Shown here one piece after another: positions 31,571 to 34,083 of a stretch of 34,083 nt of DNA (position 1 is the stretch's first letter; each line of letters opens with the position of its first letter). The notes under the pieces were generated by a model. It did no database searches. It was not told where the DNA came from and saw only the letters and a list, made by a program, of their open reading frames with translations. The position numbers and the translations under genes are program-made. The DNA comes from Alphaproteobacteria bacterium (GTDB lineage: Bacteria > Pseudomonadota > Alphaproteobacteria > ATCC43930 > CGMCC-115725), in assembly GCA_019237175.1 (NCBI GenBank), contig JAFAHP010000140.1, positions 1-34,083 of the forward strand, in the 5' to 3' direction.

Positions 31571-32011
31571 TCATCCATCGCTCTCGATCACGTGAAGCGC
31601 GGCCCTGCCCCGGCGAACGGCGTTGGCCGACAAGCGGCGATCGAGTGTGGCCAATTGTCCGCGCCGTGCGACCGCCAGGGCCAGCAGATAAGTATCGGTG
31701 ACCCGCGCTGATGTCAGGATCCGACCCGGATCGACGATATCGGAACCCATCAGGCTGAAATTGTCCTTCCAGAACACATGTCCGGGCAGTGCGCGTAGCT
31801 GCGCGACAAGCGGTGCCACCGCAGCGGGCGAACCAGCCGAATTTGGATATCTCGGGTGACCGACGATCCGAATGACGCCGTTCTCAGTGATAGGGCATGT
31901 TGCCCAGGACGCCGCACCGGTTGCACCAAACCAACGGTGCGCCGCCTCGTGGCCAACATGGGTGGGATCAATCAGCGCTATCAAAAGATTGACATCGAGC
32001 AAAAAAGTCAC
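31571..32011 (-). CDS. vapC: VapC-family PIN-domain toxin
   Basis: A 146-residue PIN-domain ribonuclease. Acidic active-site residues are Asp6 in 'FLLDVNLLIALID', Glu43 in 'PITENGVIRIV', Asp106 in 'RVTDTYLLALA' and Asp124 in 'LATLDRRLS'. The pattern fits the VapC group common in mycobacteria and proteobacteria. The start overlaps the antitoxin stop by four bases (ATGA). It differs in sequence from the PIN toxin at 8919 and has a different antitoxin class, so the two systems are unlikely to cross-neutralise. Confidence 0.9.
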   Translation of the reverse strand: MTFLLDVNLLIALIDPTHVGHEAAHRWFGATGAASWATCPITENGVIRIVGHPRYPNSAGSPAAVAPLVAQLRALPGHVFWKDNFSLMGSDIVDPGRILTSARVTDTYLLALAVARRGQLATLDRRLSANAVRRGRAALHVIESDG

Positions 32012-32235
32012 GGCAGCTCGTCACGCAGCGCATTGACGATGTCGAGCGTGACAACGGCATCGGGCCGGTGCACGGGCAGCAATGGGACGCCATTGCGCTC
32101 GGTTGAGGGGGCCGGCGGGCGCAGTGAACGGCGCGCTAATTCCGAGACCACTTGGCCGATGGTCTGGTTGTGCTGCCGCGCGATCGCTCGGGCTGCCAAC
32201 AGGACATCGTCATCGATGGCAAGGGTAGTGCGCAT
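32008..32235 (-). CDS. vapB: VapB-type ribbon-helix-helix antitoxin
   Basis: A 75-residue protein. 'RTTLAIDDDVLLAARAIARQ' then 'HNQTIGQVVSELARRSLRPP' is a ribbon-helix-helix DNA-binding domain, followed by a flexible tail ('VVTLDIVNALRDELP') that should wrap the toxin. ATG 32235 has 'ggaag' six bases upstream; GTG 32238 is a possible alternative. It is the first gene of the vapBC unit and would autoregulate it. The promoter lies in the short gap before the divergent gene at 32383. Confidence 0.9.
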   Translation of the reverse strand: MRTTLAIDDDVLLAARAIARQHNQTIGQVVSELARRSLRPPAPSTERNGVPLLPVHRPDAVVTLDIVNALRDELP

Positions 32236-32382
32236 CACGAACTTCCAACCGTTGCATCACTCATCATACATCACATACGAGACTTCGGGATAGCGAGGGA
32301 TTCGGGTCGGAAGTCGCGTCATTGCCTCTCAGCGTCGCGAACTTTAAGGTTCGGCCAAAAGGCCGAGATGATGGAGATGATA

Positions 32383-33441
32383 ATGGACAAGCGGATTGCG
32401 GTGATCGGCGCCGGCGCCATTGGCGGATATACCGGTGGTCATCTGGCCCATAACGGGTTCGACGTGACCTTGATCGATCCGTGGCCCGAGCACCTCGAGA
32501 CGATCCGCCGCGACGGCTTCGCCCTCGAAGGCATGACGCCGGAGGAGTTTGTCTGCGCCCGCCCGAAAACCATGCACCTGACCGAGGCGCAACAGCTTGC
32601 GAAGCAAACACCCATCGACATCGCAATGGTCGCGGTCAAATCCTACGACACCGAATGGGCGACCCGGCTGATCGCGCAATATCTGGCGCCCGACGGCTAC
32701 GTCGTGTCGTTGCAGAATTGCATGAACGAAGAGCGGATCGCCGGGATTGTCGGCTGGGACAAGACGGTGGGCTGCATCCCGGCGCTGCTCGGCGCCGAGC
32801 TTTACGCCCCCGGCCGGGTACGACGGACCGCGGCCCGCGGCGCCTCACCCTACGAAGTGTACCGGGTCGGCGAGGTCCACAGCCGCATCACCCCGCGGCT
32901 CGAAGAACTGGCGGCGATGATCGCCACGGTCGATACCGTCAAGGCGACAACGAACCTGTGGGGCGAGCGCTGGTCAAAGTTATGTGTCAACGGGATGGCC
33001 AACGGGGTTGCCGCTGCCACCGGCATGTCCGGCAACGAGATGAACCGCGACGAGAAAATTCGCCGTCTCAGCATCCGGCTCGCAGGGGAGGGGGTGCGCG
33101 TCGGGCAGGCGCTCGGATATCAGCTCGAACATATCCGCATGCACGAGCCCGAAACCCTGGCCCGGGCGGCCGAGGGCGACCGCGCAGCGCTCGACGAGAT
33201 CGAAACCCAGATCATGGCGACACTGAATTCGAACACGCGCAGCGAACTGGCACGCCCGTCGATGGGCCAGGACATGTACAAAGGCCGGCGCACCGAGATC
33301 GATTTCATCAACGGCGTCATCGCCGCCAAGGGCGCCGAGACCGGCGTGCCCGCGCCGACGCATGTAAAGCTGATCGCCGCGGTCAAAGAGGTCGAGCATG
33401 GCAAGCGAGCGGCAGCGCCGGAAAATCTTTACGGGATCTGA
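32383..33441 (+). CDS. Ketopantoate-reductase-family (ApbA/PanE) oxidoreductase
   Basis: A 352-residue NAD(P)H-dependent reductase. The Rossmann motif GxGxxG is in 'RIAVIGAGAIGGYTGGHLAH' at residues 4-23. 'IAMVAVKSYDTEWATRLI' and 'WGERWSKLCVNGMANGVAAA' carry the conserved lysines and Asn expected for the active site. It is about 50 residues longer than typical 2-dehydropantoate 2-reductase, with an extra helical segment near 'GYQLEHIRMHEPETLARAAE', so it may act on another 2-oxo or 3-oxo acid. ATG 32383 follows 'ggag'; nearby ATGs at 32368 and 32371 are alternatives. The gene is divergent from vapBC. Confidence 0.87.
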   Translation: MDKRIAVIGAGAIGGYTGGHLAHNGFDVTLIDPWPEHLETIRRDGFALEGMTPEEFVCARPKTMHLTEAQQLAKQTPIDIAMVAVKSYDTEWATRLIAQYLAPDGYVVSLQNCMNEERIAGIVGWDKTVGCIPALLGAELYAPGRVRRTAARGASPYEVYRVGEVHSRITPRLEELAAMIATVDTVKATTNLWGERWSKLCVNGMANGVAAATGMSGNEMNRDEKIRRLSIRLAGEGVRVGQALGYQLEHIRMHEPETLARAAEGDRAALDEIETQIMATLNSNTRSELARPSMGQDMYKGRRTEIDFINGVIAAKGAETGVPAPTHVKLIAAVKEVEHGKRAAAPENLYGI

Positions 33442-33683
33442 TTGATGCCGGCTGTGGGCGACGCCCCAATCATGGGGTTTCCGCCGACCGGCAGGTCTCC
33501 GAAATCCGACGCTTTAGCGTATTGCGAAAATACGTAATCGACTGGATCGGCGGTGGTATCGTCCGGCGGCGGCGCGGCTCGCGGCCGCGATGATACTGGG
33601 TCGCCTGCGGCAAGAGCGAGGAGCAGTGCGACACACAGCAAAATGGCCGCACCACTTCCATCGGCGATCAAGCCAAGTGTCAT
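33429..33683 (-). CDS. Small hypothetical membrane-anchored protein
   Basis: An 84-residue protein with one N-terminal hydrophobic stretch, 'GSGAAILLCVALLLALAAGD', which could be a membrane anchor or signal. A Pro/Asp-rich segment ('RPRAAPPPDDTTADPVDYVF') and a Gly-rich tail follow. No family recognised. ATG 33683 lacks a good ribosome-binding site, and the last 13 bases overlap the convergent reductase gene. It is plausible but not certain to be real. Confidence 0.4.
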   Translation of the reverse strand: MTLGLIADGSGAAILLCVALLLALAAGDPVSSRPRAAPPPDDTTADPVDYVFSQYAKASDFGDLPVGGNPMIGASPTAGINQIP

Positions 33684-33694
33684 CAAATCAGAGT

Positions 33695-33970
33695 CTGGGC
33701 AGGAATCCGCTGCATGAGGCGCATTGCGTCTCTTCGAGACGCGCCACGGCGGAGGTTATTCTCGGGCCGCGCATAGAGGCTGGGCAAGAAACTCAAATGA
33801 GCTGGATCTGCGCCGTACGTCCTTCGAGGCCTCGCTTCGCGAGGCACCTCAGGATGAGGCATTTTTCTTAATGCCATCAATAATGTATTCCTCATGCTGA
33901 GGAGCGATCCGGCACAGCCGGAGCGCGTCTCGAAGCACGAATGCGCTTCATGCAGCGGATTCTTGCCCAG
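33695..33970. repeat. Composite inverted-repeat element, about 276 bases
   Basis: The outer arms are nearly identical inverted copies: CTGGGCAGGAATCCGCTGCA (continuing TGAGGCGCATT) from 33695 matches the complement of the sequence ending at 33970, CTGGGCAAGAATCCGCTGCA (continuing TGAAGCGCATT). Pairing extends to a shared CTTCGAGACGCGC. Inside lies a second palindrome with CCTCAGGATGAGG and CCTCATGCTGAGGAG elements, typical of dispersed rhizobial repeats. No transposase is encoded. The remaining 113 bases of the window, 33971-34083, show no recognisable gene. Confidence 0.8.
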
Positions 33971-34083
33971 CCTCGAAGCGCGGACCCGGGGGCTCGCAAT
34001 GACACCATAAAATATGCTGCGAATTTCTGGCTCAGGACGCTCGCCAACATGGTGCGCAGCTTCTGGCCGTCCCAAGACAGAGC

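Noticed and set aside
33695-33970. CRISPR array
   Set aside because: Only inverted, not regularly spaced direct, repeats are present, and no cas genes are in the window.
33683-34075. Minus-strand 130-codon frame near the right end
   Set aside because: Most of it is translated inverted-repeat DNA, so it is not evidence for a gene.

Overview
This is a GC-rich bacterial chromosome segment. The gene families, the dispersed palindromic repeats (for example CGTCA-type arms with a CCCGC/GCGGG core, and a CCTCAGGATGAGG-type repeat near the right end) and the small rhizobial-type hypothetical proteins suggest an aerobic alphaproteobacterium, probably of the Hyphomicrobiales. That placement is inferred from pattern recognition; no marker gene in the window fixes it. 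No rRNA, tRNA, CRISPR array, phage or intact insertion sequence was recognised.

Left part (1-9.8 kb): the tail of a TPR protein, a small lipoprotein, a RidA-family gene broken by one missing base, a BT1/MFS-type transporter, a lone dihydrolipoamide dehydrogenase, a pair of tiny coupled hypothetical genes with a decayed relative about 1 kb away, a secreted peptidoglycan-binding protein, an orphan molybdenum subunit of the xanthine dehydrogenase/aldehyde oxidase family, a Phd/VapC-type toxin-antitoxin pair and a VOC-family protein.

Middle (9.9-16.2 kb): gltB then gltD on the minus strand, encoding the two subunits of NADPH glutamate synthase. They are separated by a palindromic repeat, and a degenerate copy lies downstream of gltD.

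16.5-24.4 kb holds the most unusual locus. Six minus-strand genes overlap end to start (four 4-base overlaps and one 13-base overlap). In order of transcription they encode a ModA-like solute-binding protein, a di-haem-type cytochrome b, a sulfite-oxidase-family molybdoenzyme with a twin-arginine/lipobox leader, a TIGR04282-type nucleotidyl/glycosyl transferase, a radical SAM/SPASM protein and a GT2 glycosyltransferase. A large GT-C-like membrane protein converges on the last gene and overlaps it. That membrane protein carries three GC-rich palindromic repeat units translated in frame. The arrangement suggests one pathway joining periplasmic redox chemistry to synthesis or decoration of a glycan, glycolipid or small metabolite. 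The product is unknown.

24.6-30.4 kb looks like a metal or metallophore uptake locus: a histidine-rich tandem-repeat protein, a small lipoprotein resembling the plug start of the neighbouring receptor, a TonB-dependent receptor, then ExbB/TolQ, ExbD/TolR and TonB. A convergent small lipoprotein closes it.

Right part (30.5-34.1 kb): an oxaloacetate decarboxylase of the isocitrate lyase/PEP mutase superfamily, a VapBC pair, a ketopantoate-reductase-family enzyme, a small membrane protein and a roughly 276-base inverted-repeat element.
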